From the NCBI GenBank assembly GCA_037074705.1, contig CM073591.1:31352587-31416586 (forward strand): 64,000 bases of DNA, given 5' to 3'. The position numbers and the translations under genes are program-made. The stretch comes from Zhengitettix transpicula (lineage: Eukaryota; Arthropoda; Insecta; Orthoptera; Tetrigidae). Positions 1 to 11,220 of this stretch are shown here, in pieces; the first letter of the stretch is position 1; the number at the start of each line of letters is the position of its first letter. The notes under the pieces were generated by a model that worked only from the letters and a program-made list of their open reading frames with translations, had not been told where the DNA came from and searched no databases.

Positions 1-14
1 GGAAATATCGAGAT

Positions 15-50
15 CAAGGTCTGCGACCCCGCAACATACACTTCTAAAAA
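15..50 (-). repeat. Fragment of family S repeat
   Basis: This short piece matches the part of family S around the word GACCCCGGAACATACACCTC (here with a few changes). It is cut by the window edge or by decay. It lies about 75 bp upstream of a longer copy, so two insertions or a rearranged one are possible. Confidence 0.5.
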
Positions 51-125
51 ATAGACTAGTTTCAAATTACCTCTTTTTTATTATTTCCTCCTTTGGATGC
101 TTTCATTTTTCAACCCAGATATATT

Positions 126-554
126 TTTTAGAGTAACAGGCTACATGAGAGTAATCCACATAGCTGCTTTAATAGGAATGGATGTGGAAGGTTATAGCAA
201 GGTTTAACCTGGGTACCCTGGACTGTGGTTTTAAGGATCCTACCCGGCATTCGCCGAAATGTGATGCAGGACAAACCGTAAAAAATCTGCGTCAGGTAGG
301 TCTGGCATTTGGTACATGTCCCACGACCTTTCGATGGCGGGAGAGGAGTTTGCTGTGGGGACGGAGCATTCGCTTCTCCGTGTCTATGGGAATAGCGGAC
401 AACTCTTACCGTATGCCCAAGGTCTGTGACCCCGGAACATACACCTCTCAGAACACGCTGAGGTGCTTCGGCTTGTGGGAACCTTAGTTCAAAAACGGAG
501 AGGAAAAGGCATCCCCAAAGGTAGCCCCTTCGTATCTCTCCTACAAGGTTCAGA
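126..554 (-). mobile_element. Family S SINE-like copy, internally deleted
   Basis: Starts on the plus strand with a T run and the family's CAGGCTACATGAG word, and runs to the CTTCGTATCTCTCCTA block near the 5' head of the element. Read in its own direction (minus strand) it has a poly(A) 3' end. Compared with full copies it lacks parts of the middle (for example the block around TTTAGGAGGCAGCTGG), so it is an older, eroded copy. The 101-codon frame inside it is repeat sequence, not a gene. Confidence 0.85.
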
Positions 555-1283
555 TGTTAAGTAAATTGATGGTGTCTTGACTGAGCGAAACAGTTCCAAA
601 ATGCTAGTTTTCATCTGAGGCACGGCCGAGGAAATATCTACGAAGTGAAATGTCATTTCAAAGGTACCTTCAACTATCTGTTAGGAATAGAATAATTTTG
701 CATTTTTGTGTAGTTTACCCGGGATCAAACGTCTTTCTATTGTCTTTACAGAAGCTGCATTGAATATTACGGTCGACTGTAGCTTTCAAGAGCGAGTTAT
801 ACGCAAGGCTTTGCGGGGGAATTCATTTGAGAAGCATTGTGAGCGCGCGCCCAGGGCGTCCACGGACAGCGCCCAGGGCCTCGGCTCGGCTCGGACTAAG
901 CGTTTGACATGTGCTGCTGGTGCCATCGACTAACTTCAAGCTATCGCGGGTATTTTTTTACAATATGACCGAGCATGTGGGGGTTATTGAGAAGCGAAAC
1001 AGCAAAGGGTTCTCTCTGTGCATGTTGTGGTCGTCAAACTGCAATGTCTGCGTTACCTGCGGTCATTCACAAAATTCCGCCATCTCATTGCCCTGAAAAG
1101 ACCAAGCAAACTCACGTTTTCAAAAGGGGGAAAAGACAAATGCCCCGGAGGCAGTTTTTCTTCTGTATTTGCAGATGTGAGGACATTTTCCCAGTGAAAT
1201 ATCTCTCTATAGGGCGGAACAAGAAGTTGATTCTGGGTCACACAAGTCTCAGATATTCCATAGGCGAGAGGATTTTAAATTAA
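555..1283. other. Unassigned stretch, locally GC-rich
   Basis: No recognisable gene or repeat. About 840-900 is GC-rich with repeated GGCTCGGCTCGG and CCCAGGGC words. Three short overlapping frames on both strands show no family resemblance and are best read as chance. Confidence 0.5.
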
Positions 1284-1960
1284 ATGAAAAAAAATCACGT
1301 CTGATTGAAAATTAATACAAAGAAAAGTAGCCAAATACAGACAAATTAAGTGAGGCTCTTTACAGAAAGGGACAAGGATCCCAGTAACGTTGTGTGGTAT
1401 TAATATTATCATTTAATTTGTTATGGTAAAAAGGACTTGACGTTGACGTTGATGAGCAAAAAAAACCAAAAACAGTGTCCAAGTTTTTAATTTTATTAAA
1501 TAATTAGTTGGACGCTTTCAACTCTTTTTTTATAATCATCCTGAATGAACAATCAAACGTTACTACTTGTATAATTGTAATTGTACACACTGAACCACCT
1601 AATGGTGCAGTTTAAGAGCGGACGTTGTTGAATAAACAACATAAGTTTTATATTAGTGTCTAAATACCTATAAGTTTCTAATATTTTTTAAAGTTATTGT
1701 GATTTTAATTATAGATCAGGAAGGTATGTTATGCTGAAGGTGTTGCAATGTGTTCGTAACTTGATGTTTTTTTTATATAAGTCGTAACATTTGATTGTTC
1801 ATTCAGGATGATTATAACAAAAGAGTTGAAAGATTCCAACTAATTATTTAATAAAATTAAAAACTTGGAGAATGTTTTTGGTTTTTTCTGCTCATCAACA
1901 TTTAATTTGTCTGAATTTGGCTATCTTCCTTCTTCTTATTATTATTATCATTAAGAGAGG
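1284..1960. mobile_element. Family M foldback MITE, split by a nested element
   Basis: The left part carries the family's ACGTCTGATTGAAAATTAAT end and the block GGGACAAGGATCCCAGTAACG followed by TGTGTGGTATTAATATTATC. The right part resumes at about 1899 with TTTAATTTGTCTGAATTTGG, the usual family continuation. The intervening 1422-1898 is a separate foldback insertion. Confidence 0.75.
1422..1898. mobile_element. Foldback element nested in a family M copy
   Basis: About 115-bp arms near 1448-1565 and 1785-1898 are inverted complements: GATGAGCAAAAAAAACC at the left mirrors GGTTTTTTCTGCTCATC at the right, and AATGAACAATCAAACGTTAC mirrors GTAACATTTGATTGTTCATT. The 12-mer CATTTAATTTGT stands on both sides (1410-1421 and 1899-1910), consistent with a target-site duplication. 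No transposase is encoded. A 26-bp left extension beyond the symmetric arm is unexplained. Confidence 0.75.
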
Positions 1961-2860
1961 ATTTTGTTTGAAATTTTCACCAGAAGAAAGGTAAACCATA
2001 GAAGACATTTCATCTTATTCTAGACAGAAGCTTTAGTCGATCCCAATTTCTAAATTTGAATATGTTCTAACGACCACGTGGTCTGAACTGGACACGAGGA
2101 ATGTCTGTAGGGAATTCAAAAAAGAAACCTCCACGCTCTTTAAGTAACTAAAGCACATGCACAATTATTTAGAGACACATTATTTAAAAAAATTCCATTG
2201 CTCAGACTGACAACAATTTCTTTTTCCTGCCAAAATTATTATCGTTCTCGTCACACGAGCCTTTCTTTGAGACTGCCAGTATATATTTTCTGAATTAATG
2301 GCCCTCGTCACGGTGGTAATGTTACTCTACTGTGAAGCTCTTGATATGGAACCGAAACTAAACCACATCGAAATAAGAAAGTTGTCTTTTGGATTTTCTG
2401 GTGCATACTCCTAGTTCCCTGATACGCTTGAACAAGGCTCAAACTGTACTAAAATGTTTCGGGACAGTTTTTATTTATTGTATAATCAATCAGAATATTA
2501 CAATATAATTCCATAAGCTAATGAGCTGGTTTAAGAACTAGGTAGTTCTTCTTTGACGTGATGAGGCCTTTTCCAGTGACAAGTCCTCCTTACATATTCC
2601 TTAGATCACCTTGGTCATTTACGTTTAAGCCTTATTGCATTTTGTATTTCCGAAAGATCGTTGAGGAGTGTGTTTGTGTTTTTCTTTTTAGTTTTGTGTG
2701 GCGATTGTTGTTTTTTTTTGTTATATCTTGGACATATGGTACTTTCAAGTCTTCATAAAGTGGGTCTTTAGAGACATACCATTGCAATAGTTTTCATTGT
2801 CTTTTTTGTATTATTGCCATATTAGTCTTGCTCGTGTAACTCGAAAATAAGTCCAAACAA
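1961..2860. other. Unassigned AT-rich stretch
   Basis: Nothing recognisable. One 66-codon plus-strand frame near 2558-2758 is low-complexity and hydrophobic because the DNA is T-rich. It is not supported as a gene. Confidence 0.5.
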
Positions 2861-3166
2861 TTTTTTTTAGGGCAACAGGCTACATGAGGGTTATCCAGGT
2901 TGGGCAACTCCCCTTTAATAGCATAGGAAGGGATTTGAAAGGGTAGAGGAAGGTAGCCAAGGGTTGACTACGGCCCCCGGGCTATATTTTAAGGATCCTA
3001 CCCGGCATTCGCCTAAAGAAATGCAGGCAAAACCCTAGAAAAACATGCATCAGGTAGGTCGGGCATTGGGTACTTGTCCCACGCCCTTCCGATAGCGGGA
3101 GAGGAGTTTGCTGTGGGGACGCAGCTTTCCCTTCCCCGTGCCTCGACCAGTTTAGGAGGCAGCTGG
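2861..3166 (-). mobile_element. Family S copy, 5'-truncated
   Basis: T8 then AGGGCAACAGGCTACATGAG at the plus-strand left edge. The family sequence runs to TTTAGGAGGCAGCTGG and then stops in unrelated DNA (TTGTTTTATAG). In element orientation this is a 5' truncation with the poly(A) end intact, as expected for target-primed reverse transcription. No clear duplication is seen. Confidence 0.88.
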
Positions 3167-4488
3167 TTGTTTTATAGATAAGGAGTTTATTTTCAAGTGG
3201 TAGTTTGGACTTTCATGACTGTTAGGTCAATCTGCTTACGTTTTTTAGGTTTGTAGACTGTTTACATGTTAACGTGCGATCTAAATTCATCCCTAGGTAT
3301 TTAGTACAAGTTTTTGTAGGTATTCGTAAGCCATTGTCAAAATAGCCGGAAGAAAAATCGCGTTTAACTATGCAGTGGGATACATGCAATAATTGAAAGA
3401 TGAAGATTAATAAAAATTGATAAATGTTAGTTTATTAAATACTGAAAGGTTCGATGAAGTAATCCAATGGAAAATGGCAGTAACCAAAAGTACGGGAAGA
3501 GATTTTTCATGTAGCTATAATAGTAGAGAAGTGTTAAGCTGAGAACGCAATCGCCATGTAATCTGTCCAGGATTACGAATCGGGTTAACGTCAATGACGC
3601 GATCTAGTAACTTGAGGTCTGAAACGTTTCCATTTGTAAGTTTATATTCCAATGGCCGGAAAAAAAATCATGTTTATAAATTTTATACAAAAATTAGAAA
3701 TAGGTAATGATTTATAGAAGGTTGAAGTTTTCAAAAATTTATGTTTGACTTTGTGCCTTATTATTAGTTTGGTCTCGCAACGACACGGAATGAGGTTAGT
3801 TTAAGGACAAGTTACCTCGTGAGGGCGAATTACTACCCGTATGCATTCAGCTCAAACTGATTGCGCTTCAATGTAAATGATAGTATTTTAACGAGGTGAA
3901 ATCGTCCCTTATAATTGACTAGTAGCCACGGTCAGTCCGGACTCGTAAGTTACTCGCAGGAACGTAGCACGATCGGCGTGAGTAACGCAGAGCCGCCGTG
4001 GGCCCAGTGAAAGATATGTTTCGTTTAGAATTGTGTGCTATAGGCATAAGTGTTCTTTGTACGCACGGGCACACGGGCACGGGTCATACATCACGGCGCC
4101 ACGCCTCACTCGCCCACGAGTCCCCGCCCCAAAACTGGTCTCCAGGAGAGCCTTGAGCCTGCGGCTGGCGCCACGGGACAGGGTGAAAGGCCTCGACCGA
4201 AATAGAACACTGCGTCCTGTAAGGACCCACTTACCAGCGGCAACGAGAACACACGCCACTTAGAAATCGGCGTACTACGCTCATTATGCCACATAAGTGT
4301 TCATGCGTGACTACGCTGGGGAGACAAACGGTGAATTATCTTTATCAACTAAGAGAAAACCTTCAAAATTCACAAAATATTAGAATCCTCCAAGCGGTGG
4401 AAGAACAAAGCTTTTTCGGAATGATATTGGAAGCCAAGATAAATCGAAACAGTCTGGTTTTGAACTTTTTTGACAATGGTGAAATATT
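3167..4488. other. Unassigned stretch with a GC-rich patch
   Basis: No gene recognised. About 4030-4290 is GC-rich with CACGGGCACACGGGCACGGG direct repeats and overlapping open frames on both strands (76 and 73 codons). GC-rich DNA keeps frames open by chance, and neither product resembles a family I know. Confidence 0.45.
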
Positions 4489-4647
4489 ATTATTGAGATT
4501 AATCGGGTATTCCATTGTCTTGGAGTAGAAAAACTTGAGAATAAAATGAAAATAAAAGAAAGCCAAGAAACAATAAAAAAAAATAGAATAAAAGAGGCAG
4601 GTCAAAGAGATGACTAGACAATGAAATACCCGATTAATCTCAACAAT
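4489..4647. repeat. Inverted repeat, 32-nt arms, 95-nt loop
   Basis: Arm 4489-4520 and arm 4616-4647 are reverse complements at about 30 of 32 positions. The shared core is GAGATTAATCGGGTATT. The loop is A-rich. It could be a small foldback element or a transcribed hairpin. No repeat family elsewhere in the window contains it. Confidence 0.8.
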
Positions 4648-4849
4648 AAAAACGAAACCACAGATGATGCTTTGGAAAAGTGCGATCTGTGGCATACAAG
4701 CTACAATTGGGACTTCGATAACAGATTAAATGACCTGTCAAAGAAAATTATCGAATATGATTGTGAAAAAAATAATTCTTTTAAGATTTTTTAAAAATCA
4801 TAGTGTTGGACACTGTAACAGTTGGTGATTAAAACATGCTAAAACGGCC

Positions 4850-5343
4850 AATATTTGAGGCGGATAATTTTTTTGGAAGTCAAAGAGATTGATAAGTGTT
4901 TCTACCGACGTTAACTGTGTATAATTTCAACCCCTTACAGCATGGGAAAGGAGCACCATTAGGGGTGGAGGTGGAAGGGTGATGCAAGAAAATAACGCTA
5001 ATAAAACCGAGATTGGAGTCAAATCCAAGATTATGGAGGTTGCTGAATTTAATTAAGACATTCAACTTGCGATTTAACTCCCAGGTGACGGGGTGGTCGT
5101 GAATTCATCGGGTTGGATATTTTGAAACGTGTTAAACGGTGGATATTAGCATCGAATATATATTTGTTGAGGTGATAATATTTCTACCGTTGTTATTTCT
5201 GCATAAATTCAACCCCGTTCTACATAGAAAAGGAGTGGAGGGGGTTAAACATAAAAATAATTAAAAAACAACCGACATTTAAGTAAAATCGGGATTATGG
5301 ATGTCACTGTGTTTATTTATGTCAACGCCGGGCACCCAGCTAG
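4850..5343 (+). mobile_element. Helitron 3' part (family H, subtype 1)
   Basis: The right edge is CAACGCCGGGCACCCAGCTAG followed by T, the family H terminus with Helitron-type CTAG end. Upstream are the subtype-1 words also seen at 28.2-28.8 and 36.6-37.4 kb: ACCGAGATTGGAGTCAAATC, a short C-rich/G-rich AACCCC...GGGGTGGAGG block, and ATTTGTTGAGG. Two similar units (near 4880-5050 and 5170-5310) suggest an internal repeat. The 5' TC end is not visible. No Rep/helicase coding remains. Confidence 0.72.
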
Positions 5344-5679
5344 TTATTATAATAAATGTAGGATGTTTTTCATCATTAATGATAGAATAATAAACGTAGA
5401 ATAATTATTACAAATAACTGACATTGAAGAATGGGTTTCTATTTCTATGTATTACATATAATCAGTCTATAAAAGTATTTAAACTCTTTTTGAAGGTCAT
5501 TGAGATTAAATATATGAAAAAAATAACCGTCTACCGTGTTTCTAGTAAAAGTAAACTCTTTAGCCCTTTTCGCTGCCATTTTATATTCGACAATTGGACA
5601 ATTAAGAAGTCAACTGACAAACTGTTTTGCAACACTGTTCGGTTTCATCACCTGTTTACGACCTGCTTGCTGTTACGAT
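5344..5679. other. Unassigned AT-rich stretch
   Basis: Nothing recognisable beyond weak similarity of its right part to a decayed family M interior. The 89- and 82-codon frames here overlap that region and are not supported. Confidence 0.4.
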
Positions 5680-5770
5680 TTTTCATGTCCTGAAGAAAGT
5701 AACAAGGATTACAGAAATTTCGTGTGGTACTTAATTTTGTCTGTCTACTTCATTGTCCAATCTTTTACTT
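5680..5770. mobile_element. Half copy of family M MITE (degenerate)
   Basis: Matches one arm of family M: TCCTGAAGAAAGTAACAAGG, then CAGAAATTTCGTGTGGTACT and TTTTGTCTGTCTACTTCATT. The partner arm is not convincing. Confidence 0.55.
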
Positions 5771-6769
5771 TTCATCTAATGTAGACGTTCTATTATTTGC
5801 TATTCGGGAGGCCTCCGACGTCGCGTCGTATGGCTGTGGCGCGTGACGAGGATAGTTTGTTGATGCGATGACGTCGTTGCGTGTGTGAGATGTCGTGGGT
5901 ACAGAGACGCAGAGGACCTCGCGGCCCACGCACAGTGACCGGCCCAAGGCGAACTTCTCCCGCAGGGCGCAGTCGTCCCAAACGCATCGCCAACCTTCAC
6001 CGAAGTCCGGACCATCTGCCACAGTAAAAATCCTACAGGAACTTTCCAGTTAGTTAATTCTCCTAATTTCTACAAATTGCGCAAGAAGGTGTCCGGCTTG
6101 AAGGTATATCTGTAAAATCAATCGTGTGTCTTTACGACACTGATATTTCCGTGATTCACGTAGTAGGGCGACGCAATGAGTAATATCGTTGCTCTCAAAG
6201 AGCTTAGCATTAAACAGTTAAGTGTTTAAATATTTTCCTATACTTATTGTAATTAATTTGTAGAAACAACAGCCCATTCCCCAAACTCAACTATTTATTC
6301 TACTTTAACTAACTTATTATTATTATAATCAATGACAGTTAAATGATGCAAGTTCTTTGCTTAGTTATCAGCAAACATATTTTTTGTAGTAAGCTCACTC
6401 AGCTTTAAAGCGTCACTTCCTGAAATTCATTAACTGAGTGGCTCCTGTTGCGCCGGATTATTATTCTTTCGTAAACAAATATCTGTCGTTCCGGAATAAA
6501 TCTTTTTTTTTTCATTTTTCAATTAAAATTATTATGAAGGAACACATATTTGTCGTTTAGTGAAACGTTCTATTAAATGGAGTCTCATCTTGAGTTACAG
6601 AAAATTAAAGAAAAGTAATTTTACAACGGGGAAGTGTTATCAATGCTAATTCATGAATTAATAAGCAACTGTCGGTCAATAACGAAAGACATACTACGAC
6701 ATGGAGATCTTAAGCGAAAACTACCATAAATTTATAAGTTAGTTAAAAATATAATTCTCTGATTTCAAC
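5771..6769. other. GC-rich island then AT-rich filler
   Basis: About 5810-6020 is GC-rich with many CG dinucleotides (for example GACGTCGCGTCG) and three overlapping minus-strand frames of 66-85 codons. None resembles a known protein. The island is not part of any repeat family here. The remainder to 6769 is AT-rich and featureless. Confidence 0.4.
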
Positions 6770-6900
6770 CCAGGCCAATATTTGAGAAAACAACGTTTCG
6801 ACAGCATGCCGCTCCATCGTCATCAGATTGACAGTAAACTTGATGACGATGACAAAACGTTGTTTTCACAAATATTGGTCCGGGGCTGATGTGTGTGAGT
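6770..6900. repeat. Foldback repeat with CGTTTCGAC core
   Basis: Left arm GCCAATATTTGAGAAAACAA and right arm TTGTTTTCACAAATATTGGT are inverted complements. Between them lie two copies of a GATGACGATG word in opposite orientation. On the minus strand the left arm reads CTGATGACGATGG followed by TGTCGAAACGTTG. Similar GTCGAAACG repeats occur at 25.2, 42.7, 45.7 and 50.4 kb. Confidence 0.7.
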
Positions 6901-7212
6901 TATATTCACCTGGAAACCTATTGATATATAATTGTTAATTAAATTTAATGGTATGTGTGTTCACAGTTTCTGTTGAACGAAAAATATTCGCTTCTATAAG
7001 CTCAATGGCATAAAATTAATATATGTTTAATAAGACAATAATTGCCTTAATTAATCTGTAAATACGTTCGTACTGGCTTGGTGAAAGTTGGCTGTACAAT
7101 ATTTTATATATATTGTAATACTAATTAGATGCCATTAATTGTTTTAATATAATTGGATTGATAGCGGTACATTTCTTGAAAGCAACAATCACGGCTCTTT
7201 GTCGGCGATACT
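6901..7212. other. Unassigned AT-rich stretch
   Basis: No gene or repeat recognised. It ends at the probable LTR start. Confidence 0.4.
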
Positions 7213-8049
7213 TGTTGGAAACCGCGCGCTCGCACGGAAGTCCAGTTCGGCAAACGTTGAGAGAGAGAGAGAGAGGAGGCTGACCTAAAAAGTACGAATA
7301 GTGTGGTCCAGGAGGTTCAACTGCGAGATCTATTAAACGCTATAAAACACAAGTAAATAGTTCTTGACGGAGAGACTCATGATATAAAATCGCAAAGTGG
7401 AAGCAAAAGGTTTCCACCACACAGATGCGAAATAACATTTCCCATAAAGGCATCGAGGAGACACACGTCCGAGGGCTGACCGAGTGAGCGGCTGATCCAA
7501 AAATTCCAGGTGGAATAACAACGAGAACTACTTTATTAAAAATGATGTGTAGAATCAGCGAATAAAGGCCTTTTAGTGAGTGTTGCCCTCAACCCCAAGA
7601 ATCAGATCTGGTACCAGAAAGACATTCGTGAGTACAAAAATAATTATTTAAAGTCTGTAAACGAGGATTAAAGGTAGAAGTCAGATTTCGTTATCTTGTT
7701 TAGTTTTCGTTCCTTTATTGTATTTAGAATTTATATTCCGTTCATTTCAATTTTGATTTGTTAATTAGTTTATTAAATTTGTTTGTTCTTACAATCAAGC
7801 CCAGTAAAGACCCTGAGAAAAAGAGTAATTAGATGAAATTGTAAAATTATAAAGTTGTATTTTCCTAGAAAGCCACAAATAATAAAAATAATAATATAAA
7901 GTTTGGTTTGTAAATTTAAGGAAATTAAATGTGCAAAGTGAGGCTGATAATTTGTATCTTTGAAGAATAAAATTGGTTTTTTTAATTAATAATTTTTTTT
8001 AAAATTAAAGCCTTCCGGTTAATCATTACATTTTGGTCCAACGACGAGG
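7213..8049 (+). mobile_element. LTR plus adjoining leader of an LTR retrotransposon
   Basis: Probable LTR 7213-8030: it begins TGTTGGAAACC and ends AATCATTACA, so has TG...CA ends. It is followed directly by TTTTGGTCCAACGACGAGG, the position and style of a primer-binding site or leader. The BEL/Pao superfamily often has TGTTGG-type LTRs, but this assignment is tentative. A (GA)n run lies at about 7259-7275. A word CCCAG..AAGACCCTGAGA near 7800 recurs in the LTR-like repeats at 41.2 and 50.8 kb. No gag or pol follows, so this is a remnant. Confidence 0.5.
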
Positions 8050-8384
8050 GGCAAATTTATTTAATTTAATCAATCAATTTAATCATTCCATATATATATA
8101 TAATAAATGAAAATGCAAATATTTTATTTTAAGCAGAGTGTGAAAGTTCTGCCTAATTAGTGAGCAAAACGCACGTGGTTTTTGTAAGAATCTAAAATAA
8201 AGACAGAGTAATTCAAGGTCATGGAAAGAATAGATCGTACGGTACATCATATTTTAAGCGATAACCTGTTTGGGATTTAGGAAAAGTGAAGCAATAAGTA
8301 ATTTGAGGATACTACAAAAGCGAGTGAAGGTGGTTAACGATGTGGAGATGGGAGAAAGTATTATACATGGTATGTTGGCGACAT
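8050..8384. other. Unassigned AT-rich stretch
   Basis: Holds a short (AT)n run near 8090-8102. Nothing else recognised. Confidence 0.4.
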
Positions 8385-8765
8385 ATTATTAGAGGTGATA
8401 AAATACAATGGCATTGACTGGAAAGATCGTAAACTTATAATGGACTCATATAAAGGTCAGAAGGTTAATAAGGTAAGAAGAGACTGCGAGAAATCGGGAG
8501 ATGAATGTGGTGCCGTTTTATTCATTTACAGAGAAACTGATTGAAAAATCCCTGAAAAAAAATTAAAGGAAACTCAGTTGTAGGAGAGAGAATGAAGTCT
8601 GCATATAATAAGACTATCTAAAAACGAACGGTGATGATGGAAAGAATTGTAGCAGGAGAAAGACAATTTTTAATAAAAGCAAAAGTGGCGTAAATGAAGA
8701 TGATGAGTATAGGGAATGAAGAAGGAAGTTCTGAAGGGCAAAAATACTTAGGAAGTAAGTGGAAA
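8385..8765 (+). pseudogene. Non-LTR reverse transcriptase remnant
   Basis: Broken plus-strand translation gives YNGIDWKDRKLIMDSYKGQK, which matches the conserved G-[IV]-DW-[KR]-DR-x-LI...Y-x-x-Q block of LINE reverse transcriptases. Further pieces are SFTEKLIEKSLKK and, at the end, KYLGSKW, like the KYLGS block after the catalytic core. Frames change several times and the FADD catalytic motif is lost. It is an old, dead copy, clearly different from the Jockey copy at 53.3 kb. Confidence 0.6.
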
Positions 8766-9404
8766 AAAAAGACGTTTTAAAAAAATAATTCGTTTCAGAT
8801 GTAAAACAGATTCAGATGTTCAGAAAACTTAAAATCAAATTCATACAACAAATTCTCATATAATTAACTCTGACTCAACTTGTTTATTTAATCAACTAAT
8901 ACATGGTTAAAACGTTTTCGAAGTTGTCAAGTTCTTTATTAAAATCAGATCAGGAGCTTTCGACTCATCTGTAAAATTTGGTTGCTACATCAAGAAACAT
9001 CTACAAATTTCCTGTTCTGTTGTCAATTAAGAACTTGTCGACTAAAAAAGGTTTTTTTCTATATATTTGTTGGTGAAATTAAAATTCAAAATCATATGAA
9101 AACAAAACTAAAGTTGAAAGAAAAAAGTGAAATAAATATTACTAAGAACATTTATTTTAATGTATTTATATTATATATAATAGCGTTGATAATGCTAATA
9201 AATGTACATTAAATTTTATTATGGATTATAAAAGTATTGGAAAAATTATTTAATCGAACTTTTCATTAATCCTAACTTTGAATGAAAAAAATAAAAATAT
9301 TTTTTGGAACAAGTAAATTGTGTATGTTAAATCAGGTCTAACGAAAAATATGTTGTGTAATTAGGAGAAGCATTACATGAATTGAAATGTTGTCTGTTTT
9401 CTAA
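8766..9404. other. Unassigned AT-rich stretch
   Basis: Nothing recognisable. A 76-codon frame near 8982 is Lys/Ile-rich because of AT-rich DNA and is not supported. Confidence 0.4.
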
Positions 9405-10003
9405 TCTATATAATGAAAAAGGATGTATATTTGTTTGTTTGTATGTATGTATGTATGTATGTATGTATTTACGTTGTTCTTTATACAAATTTTATCGCGT
9501 GGACAGAATGCAACAAAAATTGGTATACGTATTCTGCCAAAATCGAGAACCGGTACTGTGGGGGTGACAAACGCCTAGCATACATGTGGAAAGAATTATA
9601 ATTAAAAACCGTGAACATTAAATATTAAATTACTATGCGCCAAGAGACAATGACGTCACGCGAGAGAAAGACGTTACTACGCAACGAACAAAGGAAATAT
9701 TTCCTTTATTAGGAATGAAATAAAGCAGAAATATTTTCTTCAGCAATACTCCATCGAATGGTAATAAAGAAGAATACAAATTACTTTACCATCCTTGCGG
9801 AAAATGTAAGTTAATTTTCGCGCTATATTAGTTGTGAGTCTAGCTAACAATTTCATCAATGTAAAATTTCGTAATGTATGAAGACTGAGTGACAATTGAC
9901 AATTATATCCTGAAATACTCAAGGAATATATTTAAGTATTCAATTAAATACTTTTTCGAGTTTATATAAATAAGTACACGAGCAACGCCGGGCACCCAGC
10001 TAG
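9405..10003 (+). mobile_element. Complete non-autonomous Helitron (family H, subtype 2)
   Basis: Starts TCTATATAATG after an A, ends GGGCACCCAGCTAG before a T: the classic Helitron TC...CTAG ends and A|T insertion site with no duplication. The GC-rich 3' tail can form a short imperfect hairpin (GCCGGG/CCCAGC). Near the 5' end is a (TATG)n run at about 9441-9470, then a word shared with the copy at 47.65 kb (ACAAAAATTGGTA). Two short frames at the 5' end come from the (TATG)n run. It encodes no protein and would depend on a Rep/helicase in trans. Confidence 0.85.
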
Positions 10004-11220
10004 TATAGAATAATATTTAATTAAAGACAAAATCGTTTTACACCGGTTATAAGAAAATGAAGCAAAGAAAAAAAAACATTCTTCGTGAGTCAATTCATTA
10101 TCGAAAATTCACATTCCAATAGGTTGAGAAAGCCAAGTGCAATATGTTTTGAAATCACGTAATGACCGTGACGCTCTCCTGGAACGTTCCCAACTTTCTC
10201 GCTGTTTTACAAGAAACAGTTTTACGCAACTGAAAAAGTACTGTCGTATAAATTTCCGTTATTTAAATAAAAATAATATTCGTATTACGTCGATTCGGGC
10301 ATAAAGCATCGCTCACTAAGCAGGCAGTTGATTGACGTGAAAGCCAACCTCTGGCGTATAATGAGGGGATTAAATCTACTTAAACTGTGTGTGTGTGTGT
10401 GTGTTTTTTTTCCGTCTTAGATGGTGGCGTGTGGGTGCTGCTACTCGTTGATCGGCCTAATTAATTTACGAGCAGCTTCTAGCGTGGCTACCAAACTTCT
10501 GCGACGCCCACTTTCTCCACAACTTCCGCTGGACCCCTCAGCACTAACCTGCAATCAAGAACAAAGAACTGGTAAACATTACAATTATAACGTAATGTAA
10601 TAAGATAAGTGGAAGCATGGTCATTAAAAATTGAGTAATGGCTACTAACGTTATTGTTAAGCAGTCGCAGTACTCAACTACCAGTATTTCCTAATGAATG
10701 TTGACGTTACAATAACCGATGGACAGAAATGCAGAAATAAAAGTTCTCATTTAACGAGGAAAAAATTAAATTATGTAGGAGTAACAAAGGAATCAATTTA
10801 AAAAGAGTTTAAAATATTGTCTGTTACCGAAAGACCAACATATTTTTTTTTGTTTACAGACAGTAATGGCATTCCTGTAGATAGGAGCAAAACGGTTTGA
10901 ATAGCGCTAATAAAACGTTCGACCTTGAACGAGGTTCACTGTTTAAATATTACAGAGACGAATAGAATCGCACATTTTTATCTATTTTTGTGTGGAAAAA
11001 ATTCGTTCACCAATAAAAAAAAATATAGCTCCATTGGCTTACAAGTTGTTTTACACTTGCAATTAACCGACACTTTTTACCGTAGTGAACTCGAGCGTCC
11101 ACTTTCCAAACATGATCTGCAGGAAATGAAAGTATAAATAGTTTGCATGTATGTTCAGAAAGCTGAACTATAGTGCAAAATAGATTCGATTAAATCTTGG
11201 CTCTCAGCAACCGAAACTAA
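10004..11220. other. Unassigned stretch with (GT)n run
   Basis: A (GT)n microsatellite lies at about 10387-10404. About 10290-10560 is less AT-rich, with no repeat match and no frame of note. Otherwise nothing recognised. Confidence 0.4.

Noticed and set aside
4033..4294. Overlapping GC-rich frames on both strands
   Set aside because: Both strands open over the same bases without recognisable motifs; composition explains it.
9441..9470. CRISPR-like or satellite array
   Set aside because: A plain (TATG)n microsatellite; there are no spacers.
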